Source: a virus. From it: a stretch of DNA of 29,425 nt. Position 1 is the stretch's first letter; every line of letters starts with the position of its first letter. Position numbers and translations under genes: made by a program. Positions 7,054 through 13,507 of the stretch are shown in pieces. The stretch covers positions 1-29,425 of IMG/VR virus record IMGVR_UViG_3300048924_000120, one strand, 5' to 3'. Below the pieces are notes generated by a model. That model searched no databases, had not been told where the DNA came from, and saw only the letters and a list, made by a program, of their open reading frames with translations.

Positions 7054-7083
7054 TTGACGGCCAATTTCTGAAATCAGTAAAAT
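7054..7083 (+). promoter_or_regulatory. sigma-A-type promoter
   Basis: TTGACG (7054-7059), an 18-bp spacer and TAAAAT (7078-7083): 5 of 6 consensus bases in each box. No start codon with a ribosome site follows before the terminator at 7254-7284, so the transcript would be non-coding. Confidence 0.6.
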
Positions 7084-7227
7084 GGTCTTGTTCTTCCTCT
7101 CTTGTTACTAAGTTCAATTGCTTTTAGTAAAGAGCGCAGCGTTTTTACTGCGGACGGTACGGACGCCATTCTTATAAGACGTAATAGCAGCAGATAGCGG
7201 TATTTTTTTGCGGAAACGTAATTTAAA

Positions 7228-7261
7228 CAGCCAAAATCGTACATATATCAGCCAAAGTCGT
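7228..7261 (+). repeat. direct repeat, 13 bp, two copies
   Basis: CAGCCAAAATCGT (7228-7240) and CAGCCAAAGTCGT (7249-7261) differ at one base and are offset by 21 bp, two helical turns. The second copy forms the 5' arm of the terminator that follows. Confidence 0.55.
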
Positions 7262-7284
7262 TCCTTCATGGATCGGCTTTTTTT
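7254..7284 (+). terminator. rho-independent terminator
   Basis: AAAGTCG (7254-7260) pairs with CGGCTTT (7274-7280); after a T-T mismatch TCC pairs with GGA, and the loop is TTCAT. A run of seven T ends at 7284. It lies upstream of the broken zinc-ribbon gene. Confidence 0.7.
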
Positions 7285-7305
7285 GGCATTCAAAGGGGCG
7301 GTAAC

Positions 7306-7496
7306 ATGGAACAACCATTGTTGGAGAAATACGAATGCATTAATAGAGAGTGTAGAGAATCGTTCCTGTAAACATCAAAAAATCTTAAGGCAAAGATCTG
7401 AAATGCCCGTATTGTCAATCAACCGCTGAAGCTGTTGCCAACGAGAATCCAGATTCAGAGCGCGGATTAGTCCAGGGGTGTTTATATCCATGGTGA
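7306..7496 (+). pseudogene. broken small zinc-ribbon gene
   Basis: The ATG at 7306 has GGGG upstream and opens MEQPLLEKYECINRECRESF, then hits a stop at 7369. The second half of a zinc ribbon appears in another frame from 7389: GKDLKCPYCQSTAE, ending GCLYPW at the stop 7494-7496. The two halves together give a normal CxxxxC...CxxC protein. Joining them needs at least two changes, because the frame of the second half also has a stop at 7386. The next reading frame starts inside its last codons, as if it had once been coupled. I call it a pseudogene; programmed recoding is unlikely with two lesions. Confidence 0.55.
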
Positions 7497-7585
7497 AATT
7501 CATTAAATGGCTGATTAGAGTCACGCACAGCCGAGCAGAAGCACCAAGAAATAGGAGTGAACGTCGTCATGGCCCGAAAACGTAA
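7490..7585 (+). CDS. possible 31-aa peptide
   Basis: A short ORF (MVKFIKWLIRVTHSR then a basic hydrophilic tail) that starts inside the end of the broken zinc-ribbon gene, 10 bp after GGGGTG, and overlaps the next small gene. The N-terminus could form an amphipathic helix. The support is only position and a moderate ribosome site. Confidence 0.3.
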   Translation: MVKFIKWLIRVTHSRAEAPRNRSERRHGPKT

Positions 7586-7712
7586 TAAGCTCCTGTCGCT
7601 ACGTTCTCAACCCAAACAGCCGAAGAAATGCAAAGGTTGTGTATGGGGTAGATGGGATGGCGTAAAACAGTTTTGCTTACGACCATGTGTCAAAGAGGAA
7701 AAATCTTTCTGA
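7569..7712 (+). CDS. small cysteine-rich basic protein, 47 aa
   Basis: A 47-residue protein with a basic N-terminus (MARKRNKLLSLRSQ) followed by four cysteines arranged CKGC...FCLRPC, with WGRWDG between the pairs. This is a compact zinc-binding knuckle of a sort often seen as tiny phage proteins. The ATG lies 11 bp after AGGAG. The role is unknown; zinc binding is inferred from cysteine spacing. Confidence 0.65.
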   Translation: MARKRNKLLSLRSQPKQPKKCKGCVWGRWDGVKQFCLRPCVKEEKSF

Positions 7713-7750
7713 TTGTCGAATCATGATCAATTAAAGGAGTGAATATTTAG

Positions 7751-8284
7751 ATGGATATGTTATTCAACTTTAAAGAATTTAAGAATTTAACGCTAAATAA
7801 GTTTTTATCAGGGTCTTTATTTATAAGTATTGTTATTTACTTAACAGATTTTTTTTATCCGGATGTCTATCTAGGTTTTGTTCAAGCAATGAAGTATTTT
7901 GCTAAGAAGATTGAATTTAATGCTTGGGCGGGTATTATTCCTGTTTGTAAAATCGTAATAGAGGCATCTTTATACTTGAGTATTCTAATTCTGTTGTTTT
8001 TATTTATTTCCAGAATGACAATTTGGAGTGAATTTAAACAACAGTCACTATCGTATACTCTAATTGAACAACTATTCATGTTAAACTTGAATATAACCTT
8101 TTTTTCTGTTTTATCATATTTAAACATTATACTATTCTATCGAATTCTTGGAGCAGAATGGAAGGGAACGATACATTCTGTCGTTGTGTGTTGTGTGTGT
8201 TTGTTTTTATACATTTTATTTTGGTTTTGGAGAATTAACTCTCTTAGTGAAATTAATGACGAGAATCTGAGCACTCATAATTGA
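7751..8284 (+). CDS. four-helix membrane protein, unknown cargo
   Basis: A 177-residue AT-rich gene for an integral membrane protein. Four hydrophobic segments are visible at about residues 18-36, 60-88, 103-130 and 138-163, separated by short charged loops; the ends are hydrophilic. There are no catalytic motifs and no signal peptide. An AAGGAG site is 11 bp before the ATG, and the gene ends in its own strong terminator that contains the stop codon, so it looks like an independently acquired cargo gene. A role in superinfection exclusion or lysogenic conversion is possible but not shown. It is not holin-like in size or position. Confidence 0.7.
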   Translation: MDMLFNFKEFKNLTLNKFLSGSLFISIVIYLTDFFYPDVYLGFVQAMKYFAKKIEFNAWAGIIPVCKIVIEASLYLSILILLFLFISRMTIWSEFKQQSLSYTLIEQLFMLNLNITFFSVLSYLNIILFYRILGAEWKGTIHSVVVCCVCLFLYILFWFWRINSLSEINDENLSTHN

Positions 8285-8293
8285 GTGCTTTTT
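8270..8293 (+). terminator. rho-independent terminator of the membrane protein gene
   Basis: AGCACTCA (8270-8277) and TGAGTGCT (8282-8289) form a perfect 8-bp stem with a TAAT loop, followed by TTTTTC. The gene's TGA stop is inside the 3' arm. Confidence 0.88.
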
Positions 8294-8457
8294 CTTTTGC
8301 CCTCATTCTACAATATGTGAGCTATTCTGAGCCTTCTTCCTGTTATACGGACGAATGCCGGAAGAAGTGCATAAGAAAGCAGAGAGAGGGCATACACACA
8401 GTCTGACAGCCTATTATCCTGCCACCCGAATAACGGAAACCAACTCAACACAAATAC
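8294..8457. other. non-coding stretch with one strong hairpin
   Basis: No supported gene. CTTCTTCC (8333-8340) and GGAAGAAG (8360-8367) form a perfect 8-bp inverted repeat with a 19-nt loop. It faces the convergent small membrane peptide gene and could carry a regulatory or antisense RNA, but no clear promoter is seen. Confidence 0.4.
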
Positions 8458-8482
8458 AGGGCAAACCGTCATGGTCTGCCCT
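8458..8482 (-). terminator. terminator hairpin of the minus-strand peptide gene
   Basis: AGGGCA (8458-8463)/TGCCCT (8477-8482), one mismatch, then ACC/GGT, with a GTCAT loop. It lies just past the stop of the minus-strand gene; the minus-side tail is GTATTTGTGTT, the plus-side tail CTTTGTTTT, so it may act in both directions. Confidence 0.55.
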
Positions 8483-8489
8483 CTTTGTT

Positions 8490-8591
8490 TTACCTTGAGT
8501 TTTTGATGACTACAGCAATGATTTTATAGATGAAGTAAACAACCAACGTCAAGCAGATGAATGGAATTGTTACACTCAGTGCGGTAAGCAT
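8490..8591 (-). CDS. 33-aa single-pass membrane peptide, possible type I toxin
   Basis: On the minus strand, ATG at 8591 reads a 33-residue peptide: a short polar start (MLTALSVT), one long hydrophobic helix (IPFICLTLVVYFIY, then IIAVVI) and a basic end (KNSR). AAGGGAG lies 8 bp upstream, a very good site, and a hairpin follows the stop. It is the only minus-strand gene in this part of the window. Small hydrophobic peptides with a charged tail are typical of type I toxins and of small phage membrane proteins; which one applies cannot be told from sequence alone. It does not show the sequence pattern of TxpA/BsrG that I remember. Confidence 0.6.
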   Translation of the reverse strand: MLTALSVTIPFICLTLVVYFIYKIIAVVIKNSR

Positions 8592-8677
8592 GTAGCTTTC
8601 TCCCTTCTCTTGTTCTCACTCTAGTAGTCTATCTATCTACATCTTTATGTGCGGAAGAATTTTTGGAGGTGTTCATC

Positions 8678-9226
8678 ATGGAAATCAGAGTCCTACCAAT
8701 CGAACAAATCAACGCAGCAGCATATAACCCACGGGATGACCTTCAGCCTGGTGACCCAGAGTATGAGAAGCTGAAAGCCAGCATCGAATCCTTTGGTTAT
8801 GTGGAGCCCATCGTCTGGAATGAGCGCACCGGGAACATGGTCGGCGGCCATCAACGCTATAAGATCATGGTTAACGAGCTGGGTCATACGGAGTTGACTG
8901 TAAGTGTTGTCGACCTGGACGATCAGCAGGAAAAGCTTCTCAATCTGGCGCTTAATAAGGTCAGTGGGAACTGGGATGATGAAGCCCTTTATCGATTGCT
9001 TGACGATCTGGAGCAGAGCGGAGCGGATATGGCTTTGTCTGGCTTTGACGCGGACGAGATAGAGGAGCTAATGAAGGACTTTACGGAGCCGCCAGAGGAC
9101 CAGCTTGGAGACTTCACCAACAAGGAACTGGACGTGTCAGACTTCGACGAAGAGAATTTTGAGTGCAAATGCCCACGTTGCGGTTTTGTGTTTGATCACA
9201 CAGAGAAAGGGGCCAGTGAGTCATGA
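8678..9226 (+). CDS. ParB-like nuclease-domain protein with C-terminal zinc knuckle
   Basis: A 182-residue protein with an N-terminal ParB/sulfiredoxin-like domain: VLPIEQINAAAYNPRDD, SIESFGYVEPIVWN and GGHQRYK, the last matching the GxxR box that in ParB-type proteins binds a nucleotide. The C-terminus ends in CKCPRCGFVF, a zinc-knuckle-like cysteine cluster. The ATG at 8678 lies 8 bp after GGAGG. The gene overlaps the next gene by 4 bp (ATGA), and the second ParB-like domain in the cassette (10261) is fused to a methyltransferase. The family occurs often next to phage methyltransferases and terminases. It may guide modification or cleave DNA; the activity is inferred. Confidence 0.82.
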   Translation: MEIRVLPIEQINAAAYNPRDDLQPGDPEYEKLKASIESFGYVEPIVWNERTGNMVGGHQRYKIMVNELGHTELTVSVVDLDDQQEKLLNLALNKVSGNWDDEALYRLLDDLEQSGADMALSGFDADEIEELMKDFTEPPEDQLGDFTNKELDVSDFDEENFECKCPRCGFVFDHTEKGASES

Positions 9227-10260
9227 GCCGCCCAGCATGGGATTGGAAACTGTCTGATCTGGCCGCTGTGCCGCAGCATGGACGGACGGTGTTTTCTTGC
9301 TTCTCCTGTGGCGGTGGCTCCACAATGGGATACAAGCGAGCTGGCTATAAGGTGCTGGGCAATGTTGAGATCGATCCGCAGATGATGCGTATCTACAAAA
9401 AGAACCACAACCCACCGTATCCGTTCTTAATGCCCATTCAGGACTTCAAGTCTATTCCTGATAGTGAGCTGCCGGCAGAATTGTTTAATCTGGATGTGTT
9501 GGATGGGTCGCCTCCATGTAGTGTGTTTTCAACTGCAGGTGACCGTGAAGATAAATGGGGTGGAGAATATGCTTTCCGTGAGGGACAGGCCGTACAGCAA
9601 CTTGACGACCTGTTTTTTGAGTTTCTGGAGGTAGCGCACAAACTTCAGCCCCGTGCGATCGTAGCGGAGAACGTCAAGGGTATGTTGATCGGTAAAGCCC
9701 GGGGCTTCGTGAGCCTGGTATTGTCCCGAATTCGGGAGATTGGATACAGACCACAGTTATTCCTTCTCAATTCTGCGACGATGGGCGTCCCTCAAAAGCG
9801 GGAGCGTGTTTTCTTCATCGCAGCTCGGGAGGACATGCCTTTCCCGCCGCTGAAGCTGGAGTTCAACGACCCACCTGTTCTGTATAAGGATATTCGTAGC
9901 GGGGAGGGCAGACCGATCAACCAGGACAGTCTAACATTTCAGCGCTGGAACAAGAAACGCCCGTCTGATCTTAATATGGGGGATGTGACGGAGCGCGAAG
10001 AAGGCAAAGTGAGCAACTTTAATACCATTCTGCTCAAGGATCAGAAAGTGGCCAACACGATTGCGAGTTCGTCCGTGTTCCTTCGGGGTGATGTGCCACA
10101 GCAGATATCCGTTTCTGACATTATCCGTATACAGACTTTCCCAAGCGATTACGATTTTCTGGATGCTGATCCGCAGTACGTTTGCGGTATGAGTGTCCCA
10201 CCGCTGATGATGCAGCGGATTGCAGAGCAAATCAATACCCAATGGTTTGAGGTGAGGTAA
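9223..10260 (+). CDS. DNA cytosine-C5 methyltransferase
   Basis: A 345-residue type II-like C5-cytosine methyltransferase that transfers a methyl group from S-adenosylmethionine to cytosine. Visible motifs, in order: I (FSCFSCGGGSTMGYKRAG, SAM binding), IV with the catalytic cysteine (GSPPC, C99), VI (AENV, E149), VIII (QKRERVFF), a target-recognition region at about 215-280 and the closing VSDIIRIQTFP/CGMSVPP of motifs IX-X. No restriction endonuclease gene is next to it, so it is a solitary phage methyltransferase, likely protecting phage DNA from host restriction. The recognition sequence cannot be predicted here. Confidence 0.93.
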   Translation: MSRPAWDWKLSDLAAVPQHGRTVFSCFSCGGGSTMGYKRAGYKVLGNVEIDPQMMRIYKKNHNPPYPFLMPIQDFKSIPDSELPAELFNLDVLDGSPPCSVFSTAGDREDKWGGEYAFREGQAVQQLDDLFFEFLEVAHKLQPRAIVAENVKGMLIGKARGFVSLVLSRIREIGYRPQLFLLNSATMGVPQKRERVFFIAAREDMPFPPLKLEFNDPPVLYKDIRSGEGRPINQDSLTFQRWNKKRPSDLNMGDVTEREEGKVSNFNTILLKDQKVANTIASSSVFLRGDVPQQISVSDIIRIQTFPSDYDFLDADPQYVCGMSVPPLMMQRIAEQINTQWFEVR

Positions 10261-11553
10261 ATGAGAGTTGAAGCGGTGCCGATAAGTCAACTAAGACGCA
10301 ATGATTGGAATCCCAATGAAATAGATAATCGTCGGTTCGAATCACTTGTGGCCAGTATTCGAAAACATGGCGTATTGCAGCCTATACTGGTGCGTTCCGA
10401 CATGACAATAGTTAAGGGCGAGAAGCGCTGGAAGGCAGCAAAAGAAGCGGGCTTACAAGAGTTACTGGCGGTTGTAGTTGAAAGTAGCGAGGAAGAATCT
10501 AAGCTGTTAACCGTCAGCCTGAGCAATTTACGCGGGCGAACAAACGAGGAATTGTTGGCTTCGCTAATTGGGGAATTATCACAGCATTTCTCAATTGCAG
10601 ATATAGCGATACAAACTGGTTTTGCTGTTGAAGAGCTTGACGATCTGCTTGCTGGTTTACCAACAGACACTGACATGGATGAACCAGTAACGGATGATGG
10701 ATTTGATGTCCAGCGTGCTCTAGATGAAATCAAGGAACCGGAGACGAGGCGCGGGGATGTGTGGCAACTAGGCCGGCACCGCTTGGTGTGTGGAGATGCG
10801 ACCAAGCCTGATGATGTTGCACTTTTAATGGACGGGGCTAAAGCAGCGCTGGTCGTTACTGATCCACCTTATAATGTGGCCGTTGAGAGTGTTTCAGAGC
10901 GTTTGGCCGCTGATGGCCGTAGCAGCATAATGAACGACAACATGCCCGCTGAGGACTTCGCGGGCTTTTTGCATTCCGTTTTTTCCAACTATGCAGTGGT
11001 GATGCAGCCAACTGCAGCTATATATGTATTTCATCCTTCGTCCTACCAGCGGGAGTTCGAGGATGCGATGAACGTAGCCGGCATCGTCGTCCGAACACAA
11101 TGCGTCTGGGTTAAGAATGCAGCCACCTTCGGCTGGGCACAGTACCGCTTTAAACATGAGCCGGTCTTTTATGCCCACCTGAAGGGCAAAGCTCCTGCCT
11201 GGTACGGTGATCGGACACAGACAACGGTATGGAAGGCTGGCCTGCCTGTTGAGGACCCGCTGCCTGAGACAGTATGGGAGGTTTCGAGGGGTGATGTGAA
11301 CAAGTACGTCCATCCTACTCAAAAACCTCTTGATCTGTTGGCCATTCCAATTAAGAATAGCAGCCAGCGTGGTGACGAGGTTGTCGATTTCTTTGGCGGC
11401 AGTGGTTCAACGCTTATGACATGTGAGCAGATGGACCGGACATGCCGGACTTTGGAATTGGACCCGATTTTCTGTGATGTAATTAAGAAACGTTTCCTGG
11501 AGAGTACTGGTATTGAGCCAGTCCTGTTGCATCGGGCTGAACCCGTAGCATAG
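10261..11553 (+). CDS. ParB-like domain fused to an N6-adenine/N4-cytosine DNA methyltransferase
   Basis: A 430-residue two-domain protein. Residues about 1-135 are a ParB-like domain (VPISQLRRNDWNPNE, HGVLQPILV, KGEKRWKAA). Residues about 155-425 are an amino-methyltransferase: motif IV DPPY at D201-Y204 comes before the SAM motif DFFGGSGS at 376-383, the beta-class order, with the HPTQKPLDL segment between. It starts directly at the stop of the C5 methyltransferase gene (TAAATG), so the three genes 8678-11553 form one operon. The two ParB-like domains are clearly different sequences. It modifies adenine or cytosine amino groups; the site is unknown. Confidence 0.92.
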   Translation: MRVEAVPISQLRRNDWNPNEIDNRRFESLVASIRKHGVLQPILVRSDMTIVKGEKRWKAAKEAGLQELLAVVVESSEEESKLLTVSLSNLRGRTNEELLASLIGELSQHFSIADIAIQTGFAVEELDDLLAGLPTDTDMDEPVTDDGFDVQRALDEIKEPETRRGDVWQLGRHRLVCGDATKPDDVALLMDGAKAALVVTDPPYNVAVESVSERLAADGRSSIMNDNMPAEDFAGFLHSVFSNYAVVMQPTAAIYVFHPSSYQREFEDAMNVAGIVVRTQCVWVKNAATFGWAQYRFKHEPVFYAHLKGKAPAWYGDRTQTTVWKAGLPVEDPLPETVWEVSRGDVNKYVHPTQKPLDLLAIPIKNSSQRGDEVVDFFGGSGSTLMTCEQMDRTCRTLELDPIFCDVIKKRFLESTGIEPVLLHRAEPVA

Positions 11554-11559
11554 GAAAAA

Positions 11560-11691
11560 GGAGGACGCGCTAACGTCCTCCCCCCCAATCCAGGGTATCC
11601 CCCGGCTGAGATAGCGGCCCGCCACGCGTGGCATTTTGCAGACATCCGCTATCTCGCATTCCAGTATATAGGAAAGCCGAGGGATACGACA
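11560..11691 (+). promoter_or_regulatory. three-way-junction leader RNA that covers a ribosome binding site
   Basis: Stems, all read directly: P0 GGAGGACG (11560-11567)/CGTCCTCC (11574-11581); P1 11595-11607 with 11675-11687 (12 of 13 pairs); P2 GAGATAGCGG (11608-11617)/CCGCTATCTC (11646-11655), a perfect 10 bp, enclosing the palindrome GCCACGCGTGGC (11621-11632); P4 TTCC (11659-11662)/GGAA (11671-11674). P1 and P2 abut, P4 ends exactly where the P1 3' strand begins, giving a three-way junction. The GAGGG ribosome site of the next gene (11679-11683) is inside P1. A DNA function such as a packaging site is an alternative. Confidence 0.6.
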
Positions 11692-11910
11692 ATGGGAACA
11701 GACAACGAACACCAAGATGCATTACTACAACGTGAGATAGAGATCGTCGAGGGAATCCTCGAATCCAAGGCACAGTACCGAAAGATTGTTAAGGCAGGAA
11801 TCGCACAGTGGGTTAAAGACCTACAGGCTGGAAATATAAAAATGCAGACGGTCCAGGACTTGGATCGTCTGATTGAGTTGGATATAAAGCTTCAAAAGGA
11901 TGAATTGTAA
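11692..11910 (+). CDS. small helical phage protein, 72 aa, under the leader RNA
   Basis: A 72-residue, highly charged, all-helical protein (REIEIVEGILESKAQYRKIV, then DLDRLIELDIKLQKDEL) with no recognised domain. The ATG at 11692 lies 8 bp after GAGGG, which is itself paired in the upstream structured element (11560-11691). It is the last plus-strand phage gene before the secreted cargo gene and the terminase small subunit, so it could be a packaging or late regulatory protein; this is only context. Confidence 0.65.
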   Translation: MGTDNEHQDALLQREIEIVEGILESKAQYRKIVKAGIAQWVKDLQAGNIKMQTVQDLDRLIELDIKLQKDEL

Positions 11911-12055
11911 AAGCATATAATAATCTTGCTAGTTGATGCATAAATATGGATTTATTAAACAATATTACGATATTATTGTAAGAAAAATTAAAAACATGGA
12001 ATCTTTTAGTAGAATGAGGTGGTAGTTTAATATACAAATATAGGAGGAATAAGCT

Positions 12056-12556
12056 TTGAAGAAAAAACATTTTATTGTACCGGCCTTGGCTCTGGGTCTA
12101 ATAGGGGGAGCTATTGCAGTACCCAATGCGATTTTTGCAGATTCAGATGTTGCTGTAACTGATTCTGCAACATCGACTACGGTGACTCAAGATGCTGGTA
12201 AAACAACTACTGGTGACCATGTCATTACTCCACAAGCTACTGATGGACAAATTGTCGATCGTCCAGTAGCTGGATTTAATGATTCTGCTGATTTTGACAT
12301 TAAAGGAGGATATGGATACGTAAGACTGTACTTGAGAAATACAGGAGACACTACTATATCCTTTACCGTAAATCAGGGAAGTGTATCTGGTGCGGAAAAG
12401 TACAGTGGAACAGTAAAACCCGGTAAAACATTCGATGAAATATTAAATAAAAGCAAGGCGTGGTCCTCAGGAAAATTTTATGTTAGTTTAAGTAGTGGTT
12501 CTGGCTCCATGTCTGGAAAGCTCGGAGTTCGGACTAGTACTAATACGAATTTTTAA
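12056..12556 (+). CDS. secreted beta-rich protein, lysogenic-conversion cargo
   Basis: A 166-residue protein with a Sec signal peptide: positive start (MKKKHF), hydrophobic core (IVPALALGLIGGAIAV), and a likely cut after IFA (residue 28). The mature part begins with a Thr/Ser/Asp-rich linker (about 30-65) and then a beta-strand-rich domain with alternating hydrophobic residues (GYGYVRLYLRNTGDTTISFTV...) ending KLGVRTST. It has no cysteines and no recognised enzymatic motif; it looks like a small sandwich-fold extracellular protein. The start is TTG 12056, 8 bp after AGGAGGA. The gene and its 145 bp of upstream DNA are AT-rich, and it has its own terminator, so it was probably acquired separately. 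Confidence 0.8.
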   Translation: MKKKHFIVPALALGLIGGAIAVPNAIFADSDVAVTDSATSTTVTQDAGKTTTGDHVITPQATDGQIVDRPVAGFNDSADFDIKGGYGYVRLYLRNTGDTTISFTVNQGSVSGAEKYSGTVKPGKTFDEILNKSKAWSSGKFYVSLSSGSGSMSGKLGVRTSTNTNF

Positions 12557-12572
12557 ATATAATTGCTGGGAA

Positions 12573-12599
12573 AGCGAGCCTATGAGGCTCGCTTTTTTT
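12573..12599 (+). terminator. rho-independent terminator of the secreted protein gene
   Basis: AGCGAGCC (12573-12580) and GGCTCGCT (12586-12593), a perfect 8-bp stem with a TATGA loop, then seven T. It insulates the terminase operon from the cargo gene. Confidence 0.9.
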
Positions 12600-12622
12600 G
12601 TTGGGGGTGGTGATTGTGTAGC

Positions 12623-13507
12623 ATGGCAAGAGAGCGAAGTCCTGAGCGGGACAAGGCAAAACAGATGTGGCTGGAGAGCGACGGAACGATGAAGTTAAAA
12701 GACATCGCCGCCGCTCTTTCTATTCCTGAAGGCAGGGTCCGCAAATGGAAGTCTATTGACTGCTGGCAGGATGAATTGAAAGGGAACGTTTTTGCTTCCT
12801 CCAATGGGAACGTTCCAAATGGAACGAAAGGGAACGCTCCTAACCCAAGGGGAGCGCCAAAGGGGAACAAGAACGCTGTTGGCAATCGCGGCGGTGCTCC
12901 CCCAGGTAACCAAAACGCCAAGGGAAATAGTGGTGGGCCGGGTGGTCCTTTTCGTAATAAAAAGGCCCTCAAGACAGGGATGTATGAAACTATCTTTCTG
13001 GATACGTTGGAGGAAGACGAGCAAGAGCTGTTTGATCAGATTGATACTTCCCCTTTGGCCCAGCTCAACGAACAGCTTATCATGCTGTCCCTCCAAGAAC
13101 GGCGACACATGCGCCGGGTCAAGCAGCTTGAAGCTGGCCTGACCGACGAGGAAAAGAAGATCAAGCAGGAGCTGCACCAGCGTAAGGACAAGGTTCCTTA
13201 CACTAGCCCCAAAACGGGTAAGCAAATCAATCTGTCTGTTGAAACCGAAGGTATGAAGGTCACAGAGATCACGACCGTAACTACTTCCAAATTGGATAAG
13301 ATTTTGAAACAAGAGGAAGCGCTGGTTAAAACCCGTGACAAGAAGCTTCGGGTTATTAATCTTATTGCCAGCTTGCAGCAGGAGGAAGAAAAGCTGGAGA
13401 TAGCTCGTGAACGGCTGGAGTTGGAGAAGCGCAAGTTGTTAGGTTATGGCGGTCCGGAAGGGGATGAAGGCGATGACGACGATGACGAGGAAGATGACGA
13501 ATGGTAA
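12623..13507 (+). CDS. terS: terminase small subunit
   Basis: A 294-residue DNA-recognition subunit of the packaging motor. The N-terminus has a helix-turn-helix (KAKQMWLESDGTMKLKDIAA, then SIPEGRVRKWK), typical of the PBSX/YqaS type; residues about 54-115 are G/N/P-rich with repeated GN-K/Q-NA units, also usual for this group; a helical region follows and the last 20 residues are almost all D and E. Start ATG 12623 with a G-rich site. It overlaps the large subunit gene by 7 bp. Four GGAACG copies lie in the coding DNA at 12783-12836 and may be the packaging site. Confidence 0.85.
   Translation: MARERSPERDKAKQMWLESDGTMKLKDIAAALSIPEGRVRKWKSIDCWQDELKGNVFASSNGNVPNGTKGNAPNPRGAPKGNKNAVGNRGGAPPGNQNAKGNSGGPGGPFRNKKALKTGMYETIFLDTLEEDEQELFDQIDTSPLAQLNEQLIMLSLQERRHMRRVKQLEAGLTDEEKKIKQELHQRKDKVPYTSPKTGKQINLSVETEGMKVTEITTVTTSKLDKILKQEEALVKTRDKKLRVINLIASLQQEEEKLEIARERLELEKRKLLGYGGPEGDEGDDDDDEEDDEW
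12783..12836 (+). repeat. GGAACG cluster inside terS, candidate packaging site
   Basis: GGAACG occurs at 12783, 12807, 12821 and 12831; the second copy extends to the palindrome GGAACGTTCC (12807-12816). They partly reflect Gly-Asn codons, but four identical hexamers in 54 bp, with the same codon choice, also fit a site bound by the small subunit. Confidence 0.35.

Larger units (their letters stand above)
7090..7284 (+). ncRNA. candidate small RNA between a promoter and a terminator
   Basis: This is the roughly 190-nt transcript expected from the promoter at 7054-7083 to the terminator at 7254-7284. It contains TTACTAA (7105-7111)/TTAGTAA (7124-7130), a 7-bp stem, and CGCAG (7135-7139)/CTGCG (7148-7152). 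No supported ORF lies inside. The 5' end is estimated as about 7 bp after the -10 box. It could instead be a leader that ends by attenuation before the genes at 7306 onward. Confidence 0.4.

Noticed and set aside
7114-7314. Minus-strand ORF of 66 residues over the candidate small RNA
   Set aside because: No ribosome site on that strand and a composition unlike a real protein; it is a shadow of the terminator region.
11960-11978. AT-rich near-palindrome (CAATATTACGATATTATTG) upstream of the secreted protein gene
   Set aside because: AT-rich DNA produces such palindromes often, and nothing else supports an operator.
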